Below are positions 1 through 11,156 of a stretch of 64,000 nt of DNA, in pieces. The notes under the pieces were generated by a model. That model was not told the DNA's origin and did no database searches. It saw only the letters and a program-made list of their open reading frames with translations. The DNA comes from Bidens hawaiensis. Taxonomy: Eukaryota > Streptophyta > Magnoliopsida > Asterales > Asteraceae. The position numbers and the translations under genes were made by a program. The DNA is taken from assembly GCA_021521415.1 (NCBI GenBank), contig JAIQDT010000834.1:1-64000 (forward strand), given 5' to 3'. Numbering within the stretch: the first letter of the stretch is position 1; every line of letters begins with the position of its first letter.

Positions 1-1097
1 TCTTCTTTAGCTTCGCCCGCGCCGATCACAAAAGCTCTCCCGCGAGCTTGGTTTCCCTTTTGCGGGCAATCCCGACTAAAATGCCCTGGCTTCCCGCATG
101 CGTATCAGTTGTCGCTCGCTCCAGCTTCTCTGATACGGCAATTCATCGCCTTGTGCCCTGGTCTGCCACATTTGGCGCATTCGATTCTTGCGCATTCACC
201 CTCGTGGTGATACTTGCATTTGCTGCACCACGGGCGAGGCCCGCTGTATCCTTTCCTTGATGGCTCCGCGGCTTGGATCGCGTAAACCTTTGCGCTCTCC
301 TGCCTCTTGAACGGTGGCTGCTTGGAGTCGGACCCTCGGTGGTGAGAGTTCCATTTCCTCTTGGAGTCAGAGGTTCGCTGCTCGTTTCCGCGCGTAGTCC
401 ACATACCCGCACGGACCGTATCCCTTGTAAGGGTGATGGCCCGTGCTACCGCCTCATCAAAGGTTGGAGGCGCTGCGGCGTTGAGCGGAACCCTAACAAC
501 ATGAGGTAACCCAAAGATATACCTCTCGATCTTCTTTTCCTCCGTGTTTGCCATGTCTGGCACCAACTGGCAAAGCTCGTTGAACCGGTTGTTGTAGGCG
601 TCGATACCCGTTCCTACCATGGTGTGGTTCCAGAATTCCTGTTGTAGGCTCTGAATTTCTGCGCGAGAGCAGAACTTTCTTGTCATCATTTCCTTCAGCT
701 CCTCCCAGGTCTTGTGAAGAGCAACTTCTCGCCCCAAGGTCTTCACTTGAAGCTTCCACCAAGACGAAGCTGCTTCTTGGAACATGCAGGTCGCGTAAAG
801 GACCTTCTGGTTCTCACTACATCCGCTAATGGAGAGAACTGTCTCCATCTTGTCAATCCAGTTGTAGAGCCCAATGGCCCCTTCGGTACCCTTGAATGGC
901 CAAGGCTTGCAGGCCATAAATGTCTTGTAGGAGCATCCTTTGTCCAAAGCTCCTGATTCGGGTTCTGGGGTCTCGTTCTCCTAACGACCCTGACTAGATT
1001 CGGCCTTGCTGGCCTCATGTGTTGCGATCGCTTACGCGATTATTTCCGCAAGTTCCTCGGGTGTCATGGTGATTCCCTTGGCTCTAGTTGGAGGCAT
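1..1097 (-). pseudogene. gag: E1 gag (N-terminal part of a gypsy polyprotein) with three nonsense codons
   Basis: Gag packages the element RNA into virus-like particles in the cytoplasm. One frame runs from an ATG at 1097 to the window edge, interrupted by in-frame stops at 1032-1034 (TAA), 981-983 (TAG) and 105-107 (TGA). The longest open piece, 105-947, has a retrotransposon Gag core (WW and YIFGLP-type motifs). It ends in cysteine clusters CSKCKYHHEGEC and CAKCGRPGHKAMNC. The TGA at 105-107 stands exactly where the first cysteine of a further knuckle would be: the same frame resumes with YACGKPGHFSRDC. The copy is therefore coding-dead. The reading frame past the left edge is not visible. 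Confidence 0.85.
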
Positions 1098-1311
1098 TCT
1101 CGCTTTAAAAGAGTGAAAATATATTAAACTTAGCGCATGTACTCTGAGCACATAATGTTCTTATCTTTATTCACTAGACACTGTGTGACCCGTGTTCCTA
1201 AGTGTGTGTATAGTTTCTTTCGAAAATATTTTCTTTGAAAAATATTTCATGCGATTCCCCAAGGGTTATAGTCTAGGTTAAAACTTCTTTTCCTAGTTCG
1301 CTATAACCAGT

Positions 1312-1323
1312 GCTCTGATACCA
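1312..1323 (-). other. E1 primer-binding site
   Basis: On the minus strand this reads TGGTATCAGAGC, the complement of the 3' end of initiator methionine tRNA, the usual primer for plant LTR retrotransposons. It lies 3 bp inside the LTR end at 1327, as expected for a minus-strand element. Confidence 0.88.
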
Positions 1324-1839
1324 ATCTGTCACACCCGGCCCTGAACGGCGGAAACAGCCGGGCGCGCGCGAGTGGGGATTGATACTTAAGCACGGGCCAT
1401 TGCAAACATTCAAGATAAGATTTTCATTGCGCATGAAATGTTTAATACAAATACATTACATTGTTTAAAAATTACATAAAAACATCCAAGTATAAAAACT
1501 GTTGAAGATTTCCACGCCATATCCCCTTGCGCGGCAAGAACAACCACGCGCATCAAAGGGATAGAACTAAAATCTTCCAAAAAGCTAGTTTTAGATGTTC
1601 AGCGTGAGGTGCTCTAAGTGTGACTCCATGCGCTACCTAGTTATCTCCTGAAAGACACGTAAAACATTTGAATCAGTATAAACTGAGTGAGTTCACAAGT
1701 TTTAGTAACTTGATAAATCGTATCGCGTCATAGTCTTGACGAAAATCATATTAAAACACATTTATGATTTCATGTCTAAACATATTCTTGATACACCGTA
1801 TGAAAACATAGATCTGACAACATATTTCTGTTAGGACCG

Positions 1840-2165
1840 TTCCGCGGGTTACGCGCGAACGTTTCTGGAAAACGTACTCGTCTATGCAAAGTGGCGCTGC
1901 CACTACGAGCTAAAATAGTGTAATATCGTCCCGCGGGTTGCGCGTGGACATTTCTGAAAAGCCGTGCTCGTCCATGCAAAGTGGCGCTGCCACTACGAGC
2001 GAATAATACTGTAATACCGTCCCGCGGGTTACGCGCGGACGTTGTGCCGGAAAACAAGGCGCTCGTCCATGCAAAGTGGAGCGACCCCTACGAGCGGGCT
2101 CAATCCCATAGTACTGCCCCATTCTAGGCACTCGTCCATGCAAAGAGGTGCGACCCCTACGAGTG
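1840..2165. repeat. Roughly 90-bp tandem repeat inside the E1 LTR
   Basis: Four degenerate units share the block TCCATGCAAAGTGG, found near 1881, 1971, 2066 and 2135 (spacing about 90, 95 and 69 bp). The first two contain the short palindrome AGTGGCGCTGCCACT; the later units lose it by substitution. The GC-rich units stand out from the AT-rich rest of the LTR. Confidence 0.8.
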
Positions 2166-3379
2166 GGTGGATCAAACCAGCAGTCCCTACCCTTAGAGTT
2201 CCAATGGTAAAGTGATCACTTACTCGAATTCTGGCGCACATACATCGTAAACCATAGATAACCGTTTGCATTGCTCATCATGAAACATAATTTAAACACA
2301 ATCGTTTACATAACTTGTAAGTATACCATGATAAATCGTAATTTAAGCACGTGTCCCTCGCCCCGAAAACAGTTTAAAAATAGTGAAAACAGTGAAAATG
2401 GGGGCTGTGAGACTCACCTGTGGTTCTTGTTAAGGGATTAATCGAGATTCGGGTTTTCTTGGTGTTGGCCTTTGAATTGAAGGTCTAGAATACGATTAAA
2501 TAACAAGAAGTATATATATTAAGATCAAGAAATAGGAGAATATAAGGGTTGGAAAGTAGATCTCAAGGTTATAATCTCGGCTTACCTAGTAACAGGATCG
2601 GAAATGAAAACAACGGATGCTTGGAAGATGATTAGTGCAAGTTTGTAGTTCTTAAGAGAGAAGTGTGTTTTGGGTGATAATTTAGGTTACATATTTATAG
2701 GCAAACTCAAGGGAACACAATCCCTTGCTTTAGGGGATTGAAATCTTTTCATACCTAGGTGTAATGATGATAAAGTATGGAAATTATTATTATTTATTTA
2801 AAAGTGGAGGAGTGGATAAAAGATTTTGATTTGATTTGGTCAGGACATGCAGGTCTGTGGTTGGTGAGAATAGGGTGGCTGACAGTTGACTTTTCATGTT
2901 ACAGTGTGCTTTTTCAGGTACTTTTGTCAGTGTACAGTAAAAAGTGGAAAATCTCTGAAACACGCTACTGTTTCCTTTTGGGCGGGAGTAATCTCCTTAC
3001 ATCTGGAGAATAGACTAAGTGTTCTGCGCGTATTACTTTGTGCGCATAGCTTTCTGCGTGAAGGACATTTCTTTGCTGCGGGTAGGTACGTAACCTTCTC
3101 GCAGTTAGGGACATTGGGTTTCATTTGTAGATTCTCCAGGTGGTCTTGGTATTTCAACATAGTGATCAGTCATGTTGAAGTCAATTCCATCTTGGAGCTT
3201 CAGACAAACTAGCTCTCAATGTTCCCGCCATGCGGGGAGGTTAGTTCCCCTTCCGCACGCGCATAAACGATTTGGGATGCACCCGCCTTAGCATCATGCG
3301 AGACGGTCAACCCAATAGACAACATAAAGTTAAGTTACATGAAAACATAAAGCCAAAACATTCGCGCATGGCGCATATA

Positions 3380-3565
3380 ACATATGCCCACGCTGGTTCT
3401 TACATCGCGCGCTCGCGCAGGGCGCACATAACGTGCCCACGCTGACTCTAACATAGCGCGCTCGCGCAGGGCGAACATAACAATTGCCCGCGCTGATTCT
3501 AATATAGCGCGCTCGCGCAGGGCGAACATAACAATTGCCCGCGCTGATTCTAATATAGCGCGCAT
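3380..3565. repeat. Roughly 50-bp tandem repeat inside the E1 LTR
   Basis: The block GCTCGCGCAGGGCG recurs at 3411, 3460 and 3511, followed each time by a GCCC(A/G)CGCTGA-type block, giving periods of 49 and 51 bp with a weaker first unit. The array lies near the U3 start of the minus-strand LTR, where enhancer repeats are often found. Confidence 0.8.
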
Positions 3566-3637
3566 AATATTCACAATCACCTAATTATTAGGTTGATTAC
3601 TTTAGTTTATAGGGTTGGGAAATTACCGGGTGTTACA

Positions 3638-5043
3638 TTACCCTATGCTGTTCATTAGACATGGAATTTGATAATGCCGTGGTTTGTTATGGAATTGAAC
3701 AATGTACTCGTTCCCGAACGTTAAAATTATGTTGTCGTCATAATAGGAACCAATGAATCTAAGACCCATATAAATAGCCTACACAAGTTGTCCCCTCTTA
3801 AACTTCAATTATTTTGATGAAAAAACAGAAGGGTTACGAACAGATTGAAGATCAAAGAACAATGAGAAGGAACATTCAACATATATATCTTATAAAAACA
3901 TAGGATTTGGACGGACCAAGAAGGAAAAAATAAATGTTGTCTCCTTGGAACAATTTTGTCTCATATGTGTCTACCACGACAAAATTTATAAAGAACAATT
4001 TTCAAGAATTTGATAATTTGTACTGATCAGGTAAGAAATATTAAAAACCCATCTGGGAATACTGCTTTTGAGAAGAGGATTTAGTGAAAAAAAATATGAA
4101 CAACTCCTTCAACATTTTCAAAAATTTGCCTGGCTTGTCAGATTTTTTTACATAAGTCAATATATAATTGGTGTAGAAATCTCATCGGAACTTTTCCCAA
4201 AACGTCGTCCCAGTCCATATTTTTTGGTTCATTTTGGGAATTTTGAGGATTTGTGAGGACAAAAACAATTTTCTCTCTTCAAAAGGACAATATTGGGAAC
4301 TTTCCCCATAAAAACTAGGTGGAAGGGCATAAAGAAAAGTTTGTGCCATCATGTACTAAAAGAAACCTCAACTTTGGTCCAACTGGTCCGCATATAACCA
4401 ACATAGTCGAGAGCTAACATGTTAACCAAAAGAGATACATTAGAAGTCCTAACAACTCATTGGATGGTTGGATAGACTTGTGGAGATATAAGCATGTCCA
4501 AGACAATGAAGCTCCACATACTGTTGGTAATTTCTATTAATATATACCCATGACGTGTAGGTGACCGGGTTGATATATTGGGCTCATGGAATTCATTAAT
4601 GTTGTAATTGGTTTATGGGGTTGCAACTGGGCTTTATATTTGATAATTATCTGTGGCTAAATTTGGGTCACCCTAAAAATACATAGTGAGAGAGATTATT
4701 ATATTCAAGTTTTGAGCTAGTTTCTTTATAATAATAATATGCGAGGTCTACCCTAAATATCATATGCTCGTTTGTGTTTCATTTATCAATTCGTTCTTGA
4801 ATTGATATAAGAGCCTTGTGTTGTTCGTGTTTATTAATCGATCAAATCGTGATTGATTGTATCATCCAAATTCATCTCACCGTTGTCGAGTTTATTATTG
4901 CAAAAAAAAGAAATTTGTGTATTGAATAAAAAAAAGGAAGGAATTCGTTGATTGGTTGTGTGGTAATAAAAGTCAAAACAAGGTTGGATAACATGATATT
5001 TGTTTTTCAATTCCTAGCAGGTGCCGACAACAAGTTCAAGGAA

Positions 5044-5091
<48 letters not shown>

Positions 5092-6057
5092 GGTTGGTCT
5101 TATTATTTTCTCTTCGGTTCAAAAGGATTTGATCGATTTCTTTTCACGATTAGAGAATGACGAAGAACGACGGGTATAAAGAAACAAGGAGTTCGACAAA
5201 GTTTTGATATCACAAGTCAATGGGGTAATTGTAAGGCCAATAATTTGTGACTAGCGATATCAAAATGTGAAACTCGTTAAATATACTATGTTTAAGAAAA
5301 TAATTAATATGGGTGAGAAATCTGGATATGATACGAGAGCTTCAATGCACGAGTTTAACTTTAATGGGGAAGAGATATTCTAGAATGTTTGGTTTTAACT
5401 ATAAATAACTTCATTATTAGTTTTTACATGTGTGTTTTGTATGGTGAAATCACACACCCAAGGGGAGCTCACCTTGGGTGGGGTCGGTTCGTTTATTAAT
5501 ATATCAAATCTTTAACCGATAACGAGATCGTTCACTATCCTTTAATTATCATTGCATTATATACTCGGTCGTTTGATTTACCGCGCCTGTCTCATACGCT
5601 TATCAAGAACAAATCCGTTCGTTGTCGGATTCGGTTTCTGGACCTACATCTAGTAAATAGTATACCAAGTTTGTTTCAACCAAACTTTAGGTTACGAATT
5701 CTTTTACAAAGAGCCTCTCTCGATTGTAAAAAAAAATTATTTTGCTCCATGCTTGGTCTAGGTCTGTCATATACCGTTCTTCTAGAATGGTTGTTATACA
5801 CAAGTATTTATTTAATTCTGTATGTACACATTATGTCATTTGCTTAAATTTTTATGTATGTGCAAATTGCTTTTGTATAAATAGATAGCACCCCTCTACT
5901 TAATATATATAGAGTTATAAATTTTTAACAGTAGCCACGCAAAGAGATAGACCAAGAACAATTAATAACTTGTGCTATCAACTTTCTTCATTAAATTATT
6001 CCAGTAACAAGGAAATTAAGAAAACTACCGGAAACACGTACAATACCATTAGCCCAC
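3638..6057. other. Non-coding stretch between E1 and E2, with a possible old copia LTR
   Basis: I see no convincing gene here. A segment at about 4522-4788 begins TGTTGG and ends in CA. About 12 bp later comes TTGATATAAGAGCC, a degraded match to the initiator-tRNA primer site, so this may be a decayed plus-strand copia LTR with part of its leader. No second LTR or coding domain is visible. A short imperfect hairpin (CCCAAGG...CCTTGGG) sits at 5457-5478. E2 is inserted at the right end. Confidence 0.4.
5043..5091. repeat. AAT microsatellite
   Basis: About sixteen uninterrupted AAT/ATA triplets. It lies in non-coding DNA and is likely length-polymorphic. Confidence 0.95.
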
Positions 6058-7049
6058 TGAAGAAACGTGGATCGACTCACTGGTAGACGATCTACTTTCC
6101 TCGGGTATGATTATGCTATCTCACCGATGGTTTCTCTTGGATCTGGGCTCTTCCACCTACAAAATAAACAGCACCGTCAACTTACCCCTCAGAAAGGGAC
6201 AGAGGGGTCCTCTTTGGGGTAACCCTCCGGTGTGAGAATAAGTATTTTGTGGGAGAAGATAATAATAACAGATTAAGGAAATCTGGAGAGTATTGCTTAA
6301 TAGCTGAATACTCTGTGTGATTGTGTTACTGGATGTAACTGTCTGTGATTGAATGTAATTGAATGTGATTATGATGATGTTACTGGCTGTAACTGTGAAT
6401 GATTGAGTGTCCTCTCCTTGTGGAGTTGATGCTGTATTTATAGTGCTAGGGTTTCCACTGATTGGGCTCAGCCTTATTGGCCTCCTCCAATTGCTCTGCG
6501 CCACGTGTCCTCTGGGACACCTGGTGCTTTCTCATTGGTTATAATCACGTGGTAGCACATGGGTTATGCTGAGTTGTCCACCTTTCATTTGGCAGCTGTC
6601 AATATCAGCATATTCTTATTCCTTAAAAAGATACCTTATGGAAGGTTGTCTGACGTGCACAGTCAAGGTTGCCCTAATCCTGATTTGGATAAGGACGAGG
6701 TTGATTATGTGCATGTGTGATATGCGCCAATCCTGAGGATGCGCGAGGTCTTCTCTTTATTCTCACGCGCAGATGTTTCATGCGCAGATGTGATATGCAC
6801 GAGCATGTGATATGCGTCGCGCGCTGATGCGCCGCGCGCATATGTGATGCGCGAGCATATGTGTGCCTGGGCATATGATGCCTGAGCATGTGTGGTGCCT
6901 GGGCATATGATGCCTGGGCATATGTGATATGCGCCATGCGCATAGGTTTTGGCTTTGTGCCTTCATAATGTCTTGATTTCAAGCTTCTTGTCTTTATCTT
7001 GTGGGTTGACCCGCCTTGCTCGGTGTTGAGGCGGGTACATACCTCTTCA
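6058..7049 (-). repeat. E2 3' LTR
   Basis: A 992-bp copy of the LTR at 17605-18570. It is longer by about 26 bp near 6840-6865, inside a run of short GCGCATATG-like and GCCTGGGCATATGATG-like repeats that fills 6770-6945. A TATA-like CTATAAATAC (minus) lies near 6434-6443. The polypurine tract follows at 7050. Confidence 0.93.
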
Positions 7050-7062
7050 AGCCCCCCAGTCT
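7050..7062 (-). other. E2 polypurine tract
   Basis: On the minus strand this reads AGACTGGGGGGCT and ends exactly at the 3' LTR. It is the expected plus-strand-DNA primer of a Ty3/gypsy element. Confidence 0.85.
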
Positions 7063-7282
7063 AATGTGTGTCTTGTCTCGCGCGAGCGAGGTAAGATAGA
7101 TGTTAGACTCAATAGTTTGCTCTTTTGGTAGGGGTTTTGTCTTTTCTTCTTATTACTCGTCATTGCGCGAAATTCTATCCTCTTGGGTGCAAACGAATCG
7201 TCCCTGAACGTGGTTGGTTGTTGCTGACGTGGGCCAGTGATGGAGACGTGTCAGGCCTTTCGTGTGCTCGAGGTGCTACAGT

Positions 7283-7488
7283 TGCCTTTCGTGTCCCCTC
7301 GCATGCTGTCAGGGACACGTGTCGCGCTCGCGTTGGTCCGTTCCTGCGAGTGGTGGCGCGTGAACTCTGGCAGCAGCCGTATAGTTTCCTTTCATGTCCC
7401 CTCACACAGTGTCAGGGACACGTGTTGCGCTCGTATTGGCTTAAGCCTGCGAGTGGGGGCGCGTGTAGTCCGTTCAGCACCAAAATTT
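7283..7488 (+). repeat. Duplicated ~103-bp block upstream of the antisense gene's TATA box
   Basis: Two adjacent units each contain GTCCCCTC, then GTCAGGGACACGTGT, then GCGCTCG and GCGAGTGG(T/G)GGCGCGTG. Equivalent points are at 7291 and 7394. Each unit carries one CACGTG G-box core. The block ends about 15 bp before the TATA box at 7503, so it is placed like a duplicated enhancer. Its function is inferred from position only. Confidence 0.7.
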
Positions 7489-7502
7489 CTCTCTCCTGGG
7501 CC

Positions 7503-7510
7503 TATAAAAG
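7503..7510 (+). promoter_or_regulatory. TATA box of the E2 antisense gene
   Basis: TATAAAAG on the plus strand, 143 bp upstream of the antisense gene's first ATG (7653). The transcript would oppose the element's own genomic RNA. Confidence 0.7.
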
Positions 7511-7652
7511 CCAGCCCTTAGAGTTTTTTTTTTATCCTTCATCTTCTTGTTTATTCTTCTGATCTCTTTTCTTTCTTTGTCTTCCGATTACCCTTGTTCT
7601 GCTTCCAGCTATCTGTTCTTCAGAAGTTTCCCTTGTTCGATTTTACAGTTGT

Positions 7653-10600
7653 ATGTCTGATAGTTCAGACAATACAATCTCCCCCATCCATTGCCGTAGA
7701 AAATCGTTAGTAATGTCTACATTGAAGAAGACCGGCAAGGGGAAGAAGGCTGCTGAGGGCTCATCGGAGGAGGTAGGGAGGACCAAGGCGGTGAAGAGGT
7801 GGAATGAAATCCCCTGCAAATTGAGGCAGGCTGATCTTGACAGCCTTATCGCCTCTCAGGGTTTTCCCACCCTGTTTGGCTGCATGTTGCCTGTGGCCGG
7901 GCAAACGGCGGCGGACCCGCCTACCGGCTATATATCCCTATATAGCCATTTTTTCACCCACTTCAACCTTCGTCTCCCGATGACAAGGTTTGTGGGTGCA
8001 CTGCTTCAGTTCTATGGGATTCATATATCCCAAGTCCATCCGTTTGGACTTGTGCGCATGACTCACTTTGAGTTCATGTGCAAATCCCAGCGCGAGGAGC
8101 CCACCCCTCGGCGCTTTCAATTTTTTTACAAGCCCAAGATCCAAGACAGTTAGTTCTCTTTTATTCCTCGCAGTCAGAAGGTGAAGTGCTTCACTGTTTC
8201 ATTCAAGAGCCTTCATGACTGGTCTGAGAGGTTCTTTTACATAAGGGTTGGTGTGATCCCCATCCGCATGACCATGCGCGCGATTTCTTCTGCGCCTGCG
8301 GATGTGGGTGTCCTCAAGAACCCAACTGGCGCCTGGGTTAATAAGCTGACCGCTGAACCATCCCCCGCCAAGAACATTTGTGAGGAGGCGCTGGTGGGGG
8401 TTGGTATGAGCAAGAGGTGGGCGGACAGCGCGCTTGAGCCCGTTATCCAAGTCGACGGGTTATGTAAGTTTTATCTCATTGCTTTACTTCTGCGCGAATA
8501 TAATTCTTTTTGCTGAACTCATTTGACTTGTTTTGTGCAGTCACCAAGGAGTATATCCATGCTGCCTATGATGAGCACATGGAGGGTGGCTCCGTCGCGC
8601 TTGGCGCTGGGGAGGTTGGTTTCCCTGATCGCTTTGATGTCATGTTCATCCCTGTTGATCTGGGATTTGTCTTCGACAGCGATGCGCCTGGTAAGCCTTT
8701 GTACTTATGCATTTTCCTTTATAATACCAAATTTTGCTAACACTTCTGTTGCGTGTATTGTAGATGCGCTGGAGAACTACGAGCTGGAGCTCGCGGGAGA
8801 GGAGGAGGAGGAGGAGGCGCCCCAACTAAAGCGTAAAGCTAAGGGGAAAACTGGCGCAGGGGCCAGTAAGAAACAGAAGAAAGATGTTGCCCCTGTTGTT
8901 CAGGATCCTCCTACTCGGGCGGGAGGATTTGGGAAAACCCAGGAGTTTACCACCAACTTTTCCTTGTCTTCCCTACCTCAAAAAGTGGGCAGACCTCCTG
9001 TCCATCTGAGGCATGGTGCCACTACCTCCTCCCTTCGCGCGGCTGAAACGCCCGCGACAGGTAAACTTTGCTTATCCTTTATGTTTCTATTAGCGCGATC
9101 CTTATCGGATTACTAATGAATCTTGTCTTACTCAAATGTTTGTAGAGCCGGCGGCAGCGCAACAAGATGCCGAGGCTGCGCCGGAGGTCGCTTCGAAGTC
9201 CCCCGTTTTACCCTCAAAGAAGGGTAGAATGGACTTCATGGCGATGTTTGCTGCACGAACGGAGTTGCGCCAAGGTACGTATTGCGCTCTTGTTTTCTGA
9301 CTTTCTTTTAGATCAAGTCCTCAACCATTTCTTTTTGTTGATATTTTCACAGAAGCCGTAGCTGGCGCACAAGCTTCTGGTGGCACTTCTGGCGCCGGTG
9401 CCAGCGCCGTTGGCTCTGCTCCTGCTCCTGCAAGCGATGAATCTCCCCTCATCGGCATTACTAAGGAGCAGGAGGCCGTTTTGCGCGCCGACTTGGCGGC
9501 GTCGAGACCTCCCTCACCTCCTCCTGCGCACAGCCCTCCCTGCGAGACCGATTTTGATTCTAGGTCGCAGGAGAAGAGGCCTATTTCAGAGGAGGGTGAG
9601 GAGTTTGAAGTTGAAGAACGGGCTGGCGCCCCCGCCAGCCCTGCTGCGCCACGAGGTTTCGCGGCGGAGTCTTCTCGTAGGGCTGGCGATGACTTTTCTG
9701 CTTCATCCCCGCAGGTATAGGTTATTTTTTATTCCGCTGCGCGGACTTCCATCTTAGTGTTTTGATAACTTAGATAATTACTTTGCTTTTGCAGGAAGCC
9801 GATCACATTTACCGCCCGAGATGGAATATAACTGAAGACAGCACCTTTCAGTCCATGGGTGTGTGTGCGGAATTCTGGGCTCATGCTGTGCCTCCAACTG
9901 AAAGGAGGTTCCAGGAGGACCGCGCTCGCGACGACCTGCTCAACGACCATATGTTTGCTGGGTCGGCCTTCTTTGCTGCCTCCCAAGAGCTTCGCTCTGA
10001 TTACGTAAAAGTACATGATGCTCTTGCGGAAGCCAAGCAAGAGGCTAAGGTGTCTGCTTGGCATCTTTCTGATGCTCGCGAGAGAGCTGAAAAGCTCCAA
10101 GCAGAGCTCAGTGAGAACAGAGCGAGTGCCAACAGCGCCTTCGTGAAGCGCGGTCATGAGCTTCAGGCTGCGCAGGAGAAGCTGCAGGCGGCCGAGGCGG
10201 ACGCGGACAAGTTCGCGCGCAGAGCGCGCGACTTGGAACTGGAGGCGGAGGCGCGTGACCAAGCTCTTGTCCAGTCTATCACTGAAAAATCATCACTGGA
10301 GAGTGAGGTTGCGCGCCTGAAGAAGGAGCTGGCGGCCGCGCAGGCCGATAAAGATGAGGCCTTGGCGATGGCAGCGTCTAGCCAGGAAGCACTTGATTCT
10401 GCGCAGGCGGAAAAAGAAGAAACCTTGGCGGCAGCAGCGTCCGACAAAGAGGAGCTGAAAAAGACTAAGGAAACTGTTGAGTTATTAAACTCTCAGGTTC
10501 CTGCCCTCGAGACGTCTGTTGCTGGCCTCGCGCAGGATCGCCACTGGCTGATCTCACAGGGCATGACTCGTTGCGCTTACGCGATGAAATACTCAGGCGA

Positions 10601-11156
10601 GTTTCAGGCCCTGGTGATGGATTGCAACGCTGCCACGCGCTTGGTGGGCCGAGCTGAAGGGTTCACGGATGGTTACGAATATGGCATGTTGAGGAAGAAC
10701 CCATCCGAGTACCCTTATCAGAGCAACGCTGCCTGCGCGGAGATGGCCGCGATGGGGGAGAAGTATATGAATACTCCCATTCCCATCCTTGCGCAGGTAT
10801 TTTAACCTTAATGAGATTACCTTGACTTATTTTCTAAGTCTTTTTGTACTCATATTTTTGCTTATGATTTGCAGATATCCGCGCTTGCTGACCCGCCCGA
10901 TCTCGCCGCGCTAAAGAAATTACTTGACGAGTGCGAAGGGGCTGGTGGCGGCGATGATGGCGCGGGGAATGCTGGCGTTGCTAGCGGCTCTGGCGTGGCT
11001 AAAGGATCCGCTCCTGACACTGTTGTGCTAGAAGACTCCATTCAAGATGAACAACTTGACTATGGTCAGTTTGGAGAAGACGAGGAGCAGGCTGCGCCAG
11101 ATGCTGAGGGCGATGATGAGGAGTATGAAGAGGCTGACGTCGACGTGGAGACTTGA
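7653..11156 (+). CDS. Antisense seven-exon gene in E2 (putative gypsy-type transposon protein), one in-frame stop
   Basis: Exons by GT/AG and frame: 7653-8463, 8541-8690, 8764-9060, 9146-9274, 9353-9714, 9795-10796, 10875-11156. Together they make 1011 codons including the stop. The N-terminal part resembles the Pfam Transposase_28 family, named 'putative gypsy type transposon', with motifs such as FPTLFGC, HFNLRLPM and FVGALLQFYGIHISQVHP. The middle is basic and proline/alanine-rich. Exon 6 is a long Ala/Glu/Lys coiled coil, and the C-terminus is strongly acidic. A TAG at 8151-8153 interrupts exon 1; the same frame reopens at once and continues to the first splice donor. In other family members a tryptophan is plausible at that site. 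The biochemical role is unknown. The six introns (71-93 bp) all keep GT and AG. Confidence 0.8.

Larger units (their letters stand above)
1..3637 (-). mobile_element. E1: 5' part of a Ty3/gypsy LTR retrotransposon, cut by the window edge
   Basis: Reading on the minus strand, this stretch has an LTR (1327-3637), a primer-binding site (1312-1323) and a gag gene (1097 down to 1). Protease, polymerase and the 3' LTR must lie left of the window. The LTR begins and ends with 12-bp near-perfect inverted repeats (TGTCACACCCGG against CCGGGTGTTACA). The Gag sequence, a capsid-like region followed by several zinc knuckles, looks like the chromovirus branch. That assignment is inference, because no integrase or chromodomain is in view. 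The target-site duplication cannot be checked from one side; the right flank reads TTACC. Confidence 0.88.
1327..3637 (-). repeat. E1 5' LTR (about 2.3 kb)
   Basis: It starts with TGTCACACCCGG on the plus strand and ends with CCGGGTGTTACA, so the ends are inverted repeats with the canonical TG...CA. The primer-binding site abuts its low-coordinate end. Two internal tandem arrays (about 1840-2165 and 3380-3565) are annotated separately. Its partner LTR is outside the window, so divergence cannot be estimated. Confidence 0.85.

Noticed and set aside
1776..2271. Three overlapping minus-strand ORFs with CMDE/LHGRA repeats
   Set aside because: They are three frames of the ~90-bp tandem array in the E1 LTR.
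3361..3565. Possible CRISPR-like array
   Set aside because: Units are contiguous and near-identical without unique spacers, inside a plant LTR.
3335..3580. 81-codon ORF with repeated RERAxLESAxA units
   Set aside because: It is translation of the ~50-bp LTR tandem repeat; no start context or conservation.
4068..4256. 62-codon ORF in the E1-E2 spacer
   Set aside because: Short, AT-rich and without similarity; chance open frame is likely.
6157..6982. ORFs in the E2 LTR (about 100 codons, Ser/Thr-rich or His/Ala-rich), repeated at 17704-18575
   Set aside because: They lie inside LTRs, are due to short repeats, and differ by indel between the two LTRs.
7175..7405. Minus-strand ORF opposite the duplicated G-box block
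   Set aside because: Short, repeat-driven and without similarity to anything I know; it lies in the antisense gene's promoter.
8153..8173. A 21-bp GT...AG 'intron' that would remove the TAG in the antisense gene
   Set aside because: Far below the minimum plant intron length; the in-frame stop is the simpler reading.
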